In this document: positions 7,272-15,052 of the stretch, piece by piece
Position numbering within the stretch: position 1 is the stretch's first letter
Layout of the letters: every line of letters begins with the position of its first letter
Assembly (NCBI RefSeq): GCF_000418325.1
Contig: NC_021658.1
Location: 2,604,001 to 2,668,000 of the forward strand
Reading direction: 5' to 3'
Length of the DNA stretch: 64,000 nucleotides
From: Sorangium cellulosum So0157-2
Lineage (GTDB): Bacteria > Myxococcota_A > Polyangia > Polyangiales > Polyangiaceae
Made by a program: the position numbers and the translations under genes
Notes under the pieces: generated by a model
Told to the model about the DNA's origin: nothing
The model's database searches: none
What the model saw: only the letters and a program-made list of their open reading frames with translations

Positions 7272-10200
7272 AGGTCCTCAGCGAGCGGGTCTCGGGCCGG
7301 AGCCTTGCTCCGGAGGAGGCTGTACATCACCGGCACGAAGAAGAGCGTGCTCAGCGTGGCGACGAGCAGGCCGCCGATGACGGCGCGGCCGAGCGGCGCG
7401 TTCTGCTCGCCGCCCTCCCCGAGGCCGAGCGACATCGGCAGCATGCCGAAGATCATCGCGAGCGCGGTCATGAGCACCGGTCGGAGGCGCGTCATGCCCG
7501 CGGCGAGCGCCGCGGTGGGGGCGTCGCGGCCCAGCTTGCGCTGGTCGTTCGCGAACGTCACGACGAGGATGCTGTTCGCCGTGGCGACGCCGACGCACAT
7601 GATCGAGCCCATGAGCGCGGGCACGCTCAGCGTCGTGTGCGTCACGAAGAGGATCCACGCGATGCCGGCCACCGCGCCCGGGAGCGCCATCAGGATGATG
7701 AGCGGGTCGAGCCACGACTGGAAGTTCACGACCATCAGCAGGTACACGAGCACGACCGCGAAGAGCAGCCCGTAGCCGAGGCCGGTGAACGACGAGTCCA
7801 TGCTCTCCGCCTGCCCCTTGACGGTCACCTTCGTCCCGCGCGGCAGCTCGGGCCTGAGCTCGTCGATCACGCGCGAGACCGCGCCCGCGACCGAGCCGAG
7901 GTCGGTGCCGTCGACGTTCGCCTGCACGTCGAAGGTCCGCGCGACGTTGTAGTGGGTGATGTTCGCCGGCCCGGTCGAGCGCGACAGCGAGGCGACGTTC
8001 GACAGGAGCTGGGGCCGGCTGTCGCCGGTCGACAGCGGCGTCGCGTTCAGGTCGTCGATCGAGCCGATCGCGTACTGGGGCGTCTGCACGGCGACGAGGT
8101 ACTGCACGCCGCGCTTGTCGAGCCAGTAGGTCGGCGACGTCTGCCCGCTCGACGAGAGCGAGACGAGGACGTCGCTCGCCACGTCGCGCTGGCTGAGCCC
8201 CATCTGGTCGGCCATGGTGCGGTCGACGTCGATGCGGAGCTGCGGCCGCGCCGGCACCTGCGCGAGGTGCACGTCCACCGCGCCGGGGATCCGCTCCATG
8301 CGGTCCGCGATCCGCCGCGCGACCGCGTAGGTCTCGTCCTCCTTGCCGATCGGGCCCACGACCTGGACGTTGATGGGCGCCGCGAGGCCGAAGTTCAGGA
8401 CCTGCGTCGAGATGTCGGGGGCGAGGAAGAAGAACGTCGTGTCGGGGTACGCCGCGTTCAGCTTGTCGCGGAGCTCGCGCACGTAGCCGGCGGTCGGCTG
8501 GTGGTGCTCCTCGAGCGCGATGAAGATCTGCCCGTCGGCCGACGAGATCTGCGCGCCCTCGCTCAGCGACAGGTTGATGCCGCTCGCCGGGATCCCGATG
8601 GTGTCGAGCATCGTGCGGATCTCGCCCGGCGGGATCACCTGGCGGATGGTCTCCTGGATCTGCGCGAAGCGGCGCTCGCTCTCCTCGAGGCGGGTGCCCG
8701 GCGCGCCGCGCACGTGGAGCTTGATGAGCCCGGCGTCGACGCTCGGGAAGAAGTCGCGGCCGAGGAGCGGGATCAGCGCGACCGAGGCGGCGACGAAGGC
8801 GAGGAACGCGCCCACGAACGCGGCGCGGTGCGCGAGCGCCCAGGCGAGCCAGCCCCCGTAGGCCGCCCGCAGCCGGTCGAAGGCGCGGTTGAACGCGGCG
8901 AAGATGCGCCCGAAGACGCTCTGCGTAGTGCCGTGATGCCCGTGGGCGTGCTCCGCCGCCTCGCGCTCGAGCAAGAGGCGCACGAGGGTCGGGACGAGCG
9001 TCCGCGACAGGAAGTACGACATGAGCATGGCGAACACGACCGCCATGGCCATCGGCACGAAGAGCGACTTCGCGGCGCCGGTGATGAACGCCACCGGCAC
9101 GAAGACGATGCAGATGCAGAGCGTCGACACGAGCGCCGGGACGGCGATCTCCTGCGCGCCGTCGATGATCGCGCGGATGAAGGGCTTCCGCTGCCCGAGG
9201 TTCCTGTGGATGTTCTCGATGGCCACGGTCGCGTCGTCGACGAGGATGCCGACCGCGAGCGCCATCCCGCCGAGCGTCATCACGTTGAGCGTGTGGCCGA
9301 GGGCGTGGAGCGCGATGATCGAGACGAGGATCGAGAGCGGGATGCTGATGACGACGATGAGCGTGCTGCGCCAGCTCCCGAGGAACAGGAGGATCATGAG
9401 CGCGGTGAGCCCCGCGGCGATGAGCGCCTCGTGCATCACCCCGTCGACCGCCGCGCGGACGAACACCGACTGATCGAAGAGCAGCGAGACCTTGAGCTCC
9501 TTCGGGAGCTTCTCCAGCGTGCTCGGCAGCATCGCGTGGATGCGCGACGTGACGTCGAGCGTGCTCGCGCTCCCGTTCTTGAGGATGCTGAGGAGCACGC
9601 TGCGCTTGCCCTCGACGTGCACCATGTTCGTCTGCGGCGCGTTCCCGTCGCGGACGCTCGCGACGTCGCGGAGGTAGACGGTCCTCCCGTTCACGGTCCT
9701 GAGCGGCAGCTTGCCGAGATCCTCGAACGCCTCGGGGCTGCTGTTCATGATGACGGGGTACTCGTTCTCCCCCATCTTCGCCGTGCCGGAGGGCAGGATG
9801 ACGTTCTGCAGGCCGAGGGCGGCGTTCACGTCGCGCGGCGACAGCCCCCACGCGAAGAGGCGCTGCGGGTCGATGTCGACCATGATCTGGCGCTGCTTGC
9901 CGCCGTAAGGCCAGGGGATCTGCGTGCCCCGGATCGTGGCGATGTCGGCGCGGATGAAGTTGACCGCGTAATCGAAGAGCTGCTGCTCGCTCAGCGACTC
10001 GCTCTCCAGCGCCGCCTGCAGGATGGGCACGCTGGAGGCGCTGTAACGGATGACGAGCGGCGGGCTGATGCCGGGCGGCATCATGCGGATGGCGGTCTGC
10101 GAGACCGCCGTCACCTGCGCGGTGGCGGCCTCGATGCTGGCGCCTGGCTGGAGGAAGATCTTGATGATCGAGATGCCGGTGAGCGACTGGCTCTCGATGT

Positions 10201-10438
10201 GCTCGATGTCGTTGACTGTGGTCGTCAGGAAGCGCTCGTAGTTGTTGACGATGCGCTTCTCCATCTCCTCGGGGGGGAGGCCGCCGTAGTTGAAGATGAC
10301 GGACAGGACCGGGATGTCGATGTCGGGGAAGATGTCCGTCGGCATCCGGGTGATGGTGAACACGCCCAGGATGACGATGAGCATCGACATCACGATGAAC
10401 GTGTACGTACGTTGCAGCGCGATCCGGACGAGCCACAT
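7268..10438 (-). CDS. RND-family efflux pump, inner-membrane subunit
   Basis: A 1056-residue proton-driven transporter of the AcrB/MdtB class, with the typical length and two-repeat layout: helix 1, a large porter loop, helices 2-6, then the same again. The N-terminal signature NYGGLPPEEMEKRIVNN and the TM4 motif GILVDDATVAIENIHRN with paired acidic residues for proton relay are visible. An Asp/His-rich cytoplasmic linker (EREAAEHAHGHHG) separates the halves. ATG 10438 (MWLVRIALQRTYTF) is taken as the start because it begins right before TM1; an ATG at 10504 is also in frame. The stop overlaps the adaptor start (ATGA), giving translational coupling. The LysR gene at 10565 is divergent and the likely regulator. 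Confidence 0.95.
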   Translation of the reverse strand: MWLVRIALQRTYTFIVMSMLIVILGVFTITRMPTDIFPDIDIPVLSVIFNYGGLPPEEMEKRIVNNYERFLTTTVNDIEHIESQSLTGISIIKIFLQPGASIEAATAQVTAVSQTAIRMMPPGISPPLVIRYSASSVPILQAALESESLSEQQLFDYAVNFIRADIATIRGTQIPWPYGGKQRQIMVDIDPQRLFAWGLSPRDVNAALGLQNVILPSGTAKMGENEYPVIMNSSPEAFEDLGKLPLRTVNGRTVYLRDVASVRDGNAPQTNMVHVEGKRSVLLSILKNGSASTLDVTSRIHAMLPSTLEKLPKELKVSLLFDQSVFVRAAVDGVMHEALIAAGLTALMILLFLGSWRSTLIVVISIPLSILVSIIALHALGHTLNVMTLGGMALAVGILVDDATVAIENIHRNLGQRKPFIRAIIDGAQEIAVPALVSTLCICIVFVPVAFITGAAKSLFVPMAMAVVFAMLMSYFLSRTLVPTLVRLLLEREAAEHAHGHHGTTQSVFGRIFAAFNRAFDRLRAAYGGWLAWALAHRAAFVGAFLAFVAASVALIPLLGRDFFPSVDAGLIKLHVRGAPGTRLEESERRFAQIQETIRQVIPPGEIRTMLDTIGIPASGINLSLSEGAQISSADGQIFIALEEHHQPTAGYVRELRDKLNAAYPDTTFFFLAPDISTQVLNFGLAAPINVQVVGPIGKEDETYAVARRIADRMERIPGAVDVHLAQVPARPQLRIDVDRTMADQMGLSQRDVASDVLVSLSSSGQTSPTYWLDKRGVQYLVAVQTPQYAIGSIDDLNATPLSTGDSRPQLLSNVASLSRSTGPANITHYNVARTFDVQANVDGTDLGSVAGAVSRVIDELRPELPRGTKVTVKGQAESMDSSFTGLGYGLLFAVVLVYLLMVVNFQSWLDPLIILMALPGAVAGIAWILFVTHTTLSVPALMGSIMCVGVATANSILVVTFANDQRKLGRDAPTAALAAGMTRLRPVLMTALAMIFGMLPMSLGLGEGGEQNAPLGRAVIGGLLVATLSTLFFVPVMYSLLRSKAPARDPLAEDL

Positions 10439-10541
10439 GGGCGGCCAATTCCCGTCCCCCTCCAGGGCGCCCCGGACGGGGCCGCCGGAGGGCAGGCTCC
10501 GCATTTAGGGTGCCCCTGACGTTCGTCCAATCTATTATTTC

Positions 10542-10566
10542 GTATCAGACGATACCTTCAAGGTAT
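10542..10566. promoter_or_regulatory. Stacked palindromes, likely LysR operator
   Basis: GTATC-AGAC-GATAC (10542-10555) overlaps a second dyad ATACCTT-C-AAGGTAT (10552-10566). The three half-sites lie between the divergent pump operon and LysR gene, and the last reaches the LysR ATG at 10565. LysR proteins usually bind imperfect dyads in exactly this kind of divergent spacer, so auto-repression plus control of the pump is likely (inference). Confidence 0.65.
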
Positions 10567-11530
10567 GGACCTGCGCCACCTCCGGTACTTCACGGCCGTC
10601 GCCGAGGAGCGGCACTTCGGCCGCGCGGCGCAGCGGCTCGGCATCGCCCAGCCCCCGCTGAGCCGGCAGATCCAGGATCTCGAGTCCGAGCTCGGGTTCT
10701 CGCTCTTCGACAGGTCGCGGCGGCGCGTCGAGCTGACGCCCGCGGGCGCGGTCTTCCTGGCCCACGTGCGGCGGGTCTTCGACGCGCTCGACCTCGCGGT
10801 GCACGAGGCGAGGCGCGCGAGCGTCGGCGAGACCGGGCGCCTCGTGGTCGGGTACCTGTCGTCGCTCGCCTACAGCGGCATCACCGAGCTGGTCCGCGCC
10901 TTTCGCACCGATTTCCCGTCGGTGGAGCTCGCGCTGCGCGAGATGCCGCCGCAGGAGCAGATCGACGCGCTCAAGGACGGGCGCATCGACGTCGGCTTCG
11001 TGAGGGCGCCGCTCAACGACCCGCGGCTCGCCTCCGAGTGCGTCCGGCGCGAGCCGCTCCTCGTCGCCCTGCCGGCGGATCACCCGCTCGCCGGGCGCAG
11101 GCGCATCCCGCTCGAGCTCCTGTCGCGCGAGCCGTTCGTCGTGTTCCCGCGCCAGCGCGGGTCGGCCTTCTTCGACCTCGTGGTGGGGCTGTGTCGCGAG
11201 GCGGGCTTCACGCCGCGCATCGTGCAGGAGGCGCTGCACCTCGACATCCTGAGCCTCGTGGCGGCGGGCTTCGGCGTCTCGATCCTGCCGGAATCCATCA
11301 AGAATATCCGGCGCGGGGGGCTCGCGCTGCGGCCGATCGTCGGCGCGCCGGTCACCGACCTCCTGCTCGCGTGGCGGGCCGACGACGCCTCGCCCACGCT
11401 CGGGCAGTTCCTCTCGTTCGTGCGGCGGGTGGGCGTCAGCAAGGGCAAGCCGCGCGCGGCGCGCCGCGCTCCCGGCGAAGACGAGCGCGACCCGGGGGCC
11501 GGCGGGGTGGGGCCGGGCGTGGAGGGGTAG
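10565..11530 (+). CDS. LysR-family transcriptional regulator
   Basis: 321 residues. The N-terminal winged helix-turn-helix (residues 1-60, MDLRHLRYFTAVAEERHFG, with RLGIAQPPLSRQIQDLE as recognition region) is followed by a linker helix and a type-2 periplasmic-binding-like effector domain (about 90-295) starting GRLVVGYLSSLAYSGI. The C-terminal 30 residues are a basic then Gly-rich tail of low complexity. It is transcribed away from the RND pump operon, with palindromes in the 126-bp gap between start codons, a standard arrangement for a regulator of the adjacent divergent operon. The effector is not predictable. Confidence 0.93.
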   Translation: MDLRHLRYFTAVAEERHFGRAAQRLGIAQPPLSRQIQDLESELGFSLFDRSRRRVELTPAGAVFLAHVRRVFDALDLAVHEARRASVGETGRLVVGYLSSLAYSGITELVRAFRTDFPSVELALREMPPQEQIDALKDGRIDVGFVRAPLNDPRLASECVRREPLLVALPADHPLAGRRRIPLELLSREPFVVFPRQRGSAFFDLVVGLCREAGFTPRIVQEALHLDILSLVAAGFGVSILPESIKNIRRGGLALRPIVGAPVTDLLLAWRADDASPTLGQFLSFVRRVGVSKGKPRAARRAPGEDERDPGAGGVGPGVEG

Positions 11531-11545
11531 AGGAGCGGCGGGGCC

Positions 11546-11839
11546 TCAATCGTACTGGGAGCAGCTCGTGACCTTTTGCTCGAACGAGTCGCACACTTCC
11601 AAGCATACGTCGACGGCGCGCCGGCAACAGCCGGCCTCGGTGCACTGCCCAGCGATCGCGGCGAAACCGCCGTTGCACCGGACCACCCAGCGAGGGCAAT
11701 CCTCGACGGTGCTGCACCCGATGGGCTCCTCGTCGCACTCGTCGCCTCCGCACCCGCTGGTGCTGGTGACGAGCACCCCGACGTGCATCGCGACGGTCGC
11801 GAACGCCGTCGCGGCGGACAGACGTACCAGGGTCGACAT
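11546..11839 (-). CDS. Small exported Cys-rich protein
   Basis: 97 residues from ATG 11839, which is preceded by GGGAGGAAGAGGAAGCC. A hydrophobic export signal (LVRLSAATAFATVAMHVGVLV) leads to STSGCGGDECDEE, where the Cys may be a lipobox or the first of about ten cysteines. The mature part (CSTVEDCPRWVVRCNGGF, then CTEAGCCRRAVDVCLEVCDSF) looks like a disulfide-stabilised domain outside the cytoplasm. No family recognised. It is convergent with the LysR gene, 15 bp apart. Confidence 0.65.
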   Translation of the reverse strand: MSTLVRLSAATAFATVAMHVGVLVTSTSGCGGDECDEEPIGCSTVEDCPRWVVRCNGGFAAIAGQCTEAGCCRRAVDVCLEVCDSFEQKVTSCSQYD

Positions 11840-11989
11840 GGCTTCCTCTTCCTCCCGGGCGCAGCGTCGTCCACCCGGCGCGATCAGGTCAACGGCAATG
11901 TGGACCCATGCAAGTTGAGGTCGGTCCAATCTCGCGCTGGCGACCCTTTCCGGGGAGCGCCGGCTTTTGCCGGGCCCGCCGGCGGCGGC

Positions 11990-14119
11990 TCAGGCGCGGG
12001 GCGGCCGCGGCCCGATGAGCGGCTGTCGCCTGCGGCGCAGCGACGAGAGCGCGCTGCCGAGGGTCGGATAAAGCGTCATCCCCGCGAGGTCGATGCCGAG
12101 CTGGGTGAACTCCTGCGCGACCTGCGGCCGCATCCCCACGACGATGACCTCGGCGCCGAGCAGGACGGCGGCGCGGGCCGTCTTCGTCAGCGACGCCGCG
12201 ACCTGCACGTCGGCGAAGGGCACGCCGGTGATATCCATCAGCAACACCTCCGCTTCCTGGCGGCTGAGCTCCGCGAGCACCACCTCGAGCACGTGGCTCG
12301 CGCGCTCCGGATCGATGGCCCCGACGAGCGGCACGAGCAGCACCCCCTCGTCGAGCGGGATGACCGGGCACCCGAGCCGGCGCACGGCGTCGGCGAGGGC
12401 GCGCTCGCGCTCGTAGGCGGCGCGCGACCGCTTCTCCTGCTCGATCAGCGATTCGATGAGCGAGGCGCGCTCGAAGGCCGCGGTCAGCATCGCGACCCAC
12501 ATGTCCATGTCCCGGTGATCCAGCCCGAGCGGGCTGCTCACCGGAGCGCAGATGGCCAGGACGCCGCGGTCCTCGCCCTGGCTGCGGAGCGGGATGAGCC
12601 GGAGGACGTGATCGCCGTCGTGCTGAACGGCCGCAGGCAGCCAGTCGCCGCGCGGGAACTCCGCCGCCGCGACGCGCGTGCCCGCCGCCGGCGCGGCGGC
12701 CTCCATGCCGGGGCAGGAGCTCTCGACGATCCGCAGCGTCGGCCCCTCGTCGCCCGGCGCTTCCCACACGGCGAGGCAGCCCCAGCTCATCTGCACCGCG
12801 GAGAGCCAGCTCAGCTTGCTCCCGCCGTTGTCCGCGTGCTCCAGGAGCGTCTCCCGGACAACGAGGTTGATGTCGAGGAGGCTGTTCAGGTAATCGGCGC
12901 GGGCCGTCTCGATCGCCACCCGGCCCTGCATCATGTCGTGGCGCGCCCTCCGGATGTACGCCGTGACGCGCCGCTGGGCCGCGGCGTCGTCCGCGCCGCG
13001 GAGCATGGACTGGCCCGCTCGTTCCAGGCGGTCGACCATGGCGAGGAGCAGATCGATATGGGGCATCTGCTCCGCGGCCTCGCGCCACGCCCGCTCCAGC
13101 GCCGCCGGCGGGGGGCCGGGCTTTCCCTGGGCGGCCGCCTCGAGCCCGCGGACCACCTCCGTCACCCCGGGCCACGACTCCGTCGGCGGCGCGCTCCGGT
13201 CGGGCGCCGACGAGAAGGTCGCGAGGGCGACCAGCTCCCGGGCGAGCGCGTCGGCCTGGTCCGCGTCGCCGTCGGCCGGCGCGGCCGCCTCGCGCTCGGC
13301 CGGCGCGGGCGAGCAGCCGCAGGAGCGGCGCACGACGAGGAGCGTCGGCGCGATGTGCCCCGCGCTCGGGACATCCCGCCCGGCGAGGCGATCGATGAGC
13401 AGCTGGGCGGCCGTCCTGCCGATCCAGTCGAACCGCTGGCGGACCGTCGTCAGGGGCGGCGAGGCGTACCGGGCCGCCTCGATGTCGTCGAATCCGACGA
13501 GGGCGAGGTCCTCGGGGACGCGGAGGCCTGCCTCGGCGAGCGCGTCGATGATCCCGAGCGCCCCCTGGTCGGTGGCCATGAACATCGCGGTGCAGGACAC
13601 GCCCGATTCGAAGAGGCGTTGCGCGGCGAACCGCCCGCCGGCCCGCTCGTTGTTCGGGAGCTCGACGACGAGGGCGGGATCGAACGGAATCCCGCGCTCG
13701 TCGAGCGCGTCGCGGTAGGCCTGGAAGCGCTGCCGGATATCCTGGTGCGCCATGTGGCCCGCGAAGGCGATCCGCCTGTGTCCGTGATCGATGAGGTGGC
13801 GCACGGCCGCCAGGGCGCCGCCGTGGTTGTCGGGCAAGACGTACGGGCAGCGCCCGTCGCCCGAGCGCGCGCTGAGGGTGACGACCGGCCGGCCGTCGTC
13901 GAGGAAGAGCTCGATGTCCGCGGGCTCGATCAGGGCGATCCACCCGTCGATCTGGTCGCGCGCGAGCTCGAGCCTGTGAACGTCTCGCGGCGGCGATTTG
14001 ACGGCGATCACCCGATATCCAGAGTGCCCTGCCGCCGACTGGATACCTCCGAGCACCTCGCAGAAATACGTCCCCCAGATGTCGTGGCACGTGAGGCCGA
14101 TGGCTCTATCGAGCGACAT
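11990..14119 (-). CDS. LacI-type ligand sensor fused to STAS domain (paralog A)
   Basis: 709 residues from ATG 14119 (MSLDRAIGL); an in-frame ATG at 14155 would add 12 residues. Residues 5-280 form a LacI/GalR-type periplasmic-binding fold (HLIDHGHRRIAFAGH, VPEDLALVGFDDIEAARY, PPLTTVRQ) but without a DNA-binding head, ending in RRSCGC. A helical region (about 300-430) and a GAF-like segment (about 430-550) follow, then a coiled coil (YERERALADAVRRLGCPV) and a STAS domain (about 580-695; LLMDITGVPFADVQV, LLGAEVIVVGMRPQVAQ). It probably senses a small solute in the cytoplasm and signals through STAS, like RsbR proteins. At the positions of the RsbRA phospho-threonines it has Val and Glu. A paralog lies at 21944-24055. 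Confidence 0.88.
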   Translation of the reverse strand: MSLDRAIGLTCHDIWGTYFCEVLGGIQSAAGHSGYRVIAVKSPPRDVHRLELARDQIDGWIALIEPADIELFLDDGRPVVTLSARSGDGRCPYVLPDNHGGALAAVRHLIDHGHRRIAFAGHMAHQDIRQRFQAYRDALDERGIPFDPALVVELPNNERAGGRFAAQRLFESGVSCTAMFMATDQGALGIIDALAEAGLRVPEDLALVGFDDIEAARYASPPLTTVRQRFDWIGRTAAQLLIDRLAGRDVPSAGHIAPTLLVVRRSCGCSPAPAEREAAAPADGDADQADALARELVALATFSSAPDRSAPPTESWPGVTEVVRGLEAAAQGKPGPPPAALERAWREAAEQMPHIDLLLAMVDRLERAGQSMLRGADDAAAQRRVTAYIRRARHDMMQGRVAIETARADYLNSLLDINLVVRETLLEHADNGGSKLSWLSAVQMSWGCLAVWEAPGDEGPTLRIVESSCPGMEAAAPAAGTRVAAAEFPRGDWLPAAVQHDGDHVLRLIPLRSQGEDRGVLAICAPVSSPLGLDHRDMDMWVAMLTAAFERASLIESLIEQEKRSRAAYERERALADAVRRLGCPVIPLDEGVLLVPLVGAIDPERASHVLEVVLAELSRQEAEVLLMDITGVPFADVQVAASLTKTARAAVLLGAEVIVVGMRPQVAQEFTQLGIDLAGMTLYPTLGSALSSLRRRRQPLIGPRPPRA

Positions 14120-14369
14120 GGTGGCAGAATCCTCGGTGGTCCAGAGCTCCGGCATGCCGCCGCGTCGCTGTCATCCACAGGACCGTGTAGCACGGAACGC
14201 GTGCGTCCTGCCGCCCGGCGGCGCGCGCGGTGGGAGCGTGTCAGTTCGTCGGCTTACCGGTCAACTTCCCGGTCCTCCGATCGCGGAAGGTGCTGTGTGC
14301 CGTCGCGCCGGTATTCGAGATGACTGCGAGCTCTCTTGCGCTGTGCCCGCGGCGCGCGCCGGCCGGGGC

Positions 14370-14960
14370 TCAGGCGCCGTGCGGCGATCGTTGCTCGGAG
14401 TCGCCCGTGAACGGGAATGCCTGCTGCTCGAGGGGCACCCGCCCCTTGCGCTTCGGCCGGCGCTGCGGCGCCTCGGGCTCGGCCGGCGCTGCTTCGATCG
14501 GCTCGGCGCAGCGCGGGCAGAGCGCCGGCGGAGCGTCGTCCGGCTCCGGCGCGGCGGGCGGGGGCGGCTCCGGCGCGGCGGCGGGCTCCGGGGGCGGGAG
14601 CGGCTCCGGCTCTTCCCGCTCGATCTCGGCGCGGCCGCGCGCGTGCTCGGCGGTGACCAGGGCCCGGAGGGCGCGGGTCGCGGCGCGGTGCTCGGCGGCC
14701 GCCCGGCGCAGGCGCGCCACGAGCTCGAGCGCCGCGCGCGTCGGCGCGTGGAAGCGGGCGCGCTCGCGGTGCGCGCAGCCGTCGTGCGCGCCGCCGCTGC
14801 TGCCGCAATCGACGCAGATCCGCTCGAGCGAGGGCGCCCCTCCCGCGGCGGAGAACGCCTCGTCCGCCGCGGTGTCGTCGGGCGGGATCGCGTCGACGGG
14901 TTCCTCGTCGAGCGGCAGGTCTTCGACGACGATGGCGGCGGCGGCCTTGCGGGAGCGCAT
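14370..14960 (-). CDS. Hypothetical Pro/Ala-rich protein with two CxxC pairs
   Basis: 196 residues, no signal peptide. Order: acidic N-terminus (VVEDLPLDEEPVDAIPPDD), a CVDCGSSGGAHDGC motif near residue 50, a helical Arg/Ala-rich segment (60-115), a Pro/Glu-rich disordered stretch, CPRC near 155, and a basic tail. The two Cys pairs could make a zinc knuckle. Codon use is that of neighbouring genes. Function unknown. Confidence 0.6.
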   Translation of the reverse strand: MRSRKAAAAIVVEDLPLDEEPVDAIPPDDTAADEAFSAAGGAPSLERICVDCGSSGGAHDGCAHRERARFHAPTRAALELVARLRRAAAEHRAATRALRALVTAEHARGRAEIEREEPEPLPPPEPAAAPEPPPPAAPEPDDAPPALCPRCAEPIEAAPAEPEAPQRRPKRKGRVPLEQQAFPFTGDSEQRSPHGA

Positions 14961-15052
14961 GCCTGTCGGCTAGCAGATGAATGAACGGATGTACAGTGTC
15001 CAGGCTCGCCGTCGAATCCGGGACCGGCTCGCCGTAGCTCGCGCTCCAGCGC

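Noticed and set aside
7637..10519. A 960-codon open frame on the plus strand across the RND pump gene
   Set aside because: Opposite to an obvious pump gene; composition (runs of Arg/Asp/His) is a shadow of high-GC third positions.
11960..11973. CCGGC-TTTT-GCCGG hairpin downstream of the LacI-STAS A gene
   Set aside because: Only 5 bp and no U-tract after the stem; too weak for a terminator call.
11576..14323. A 915-codon plus-strand frame across the LacI-STAS A gene
   Set aside because: Shadow of the minus-strand gene; no domain and Arg/Asp-rich low complexity.
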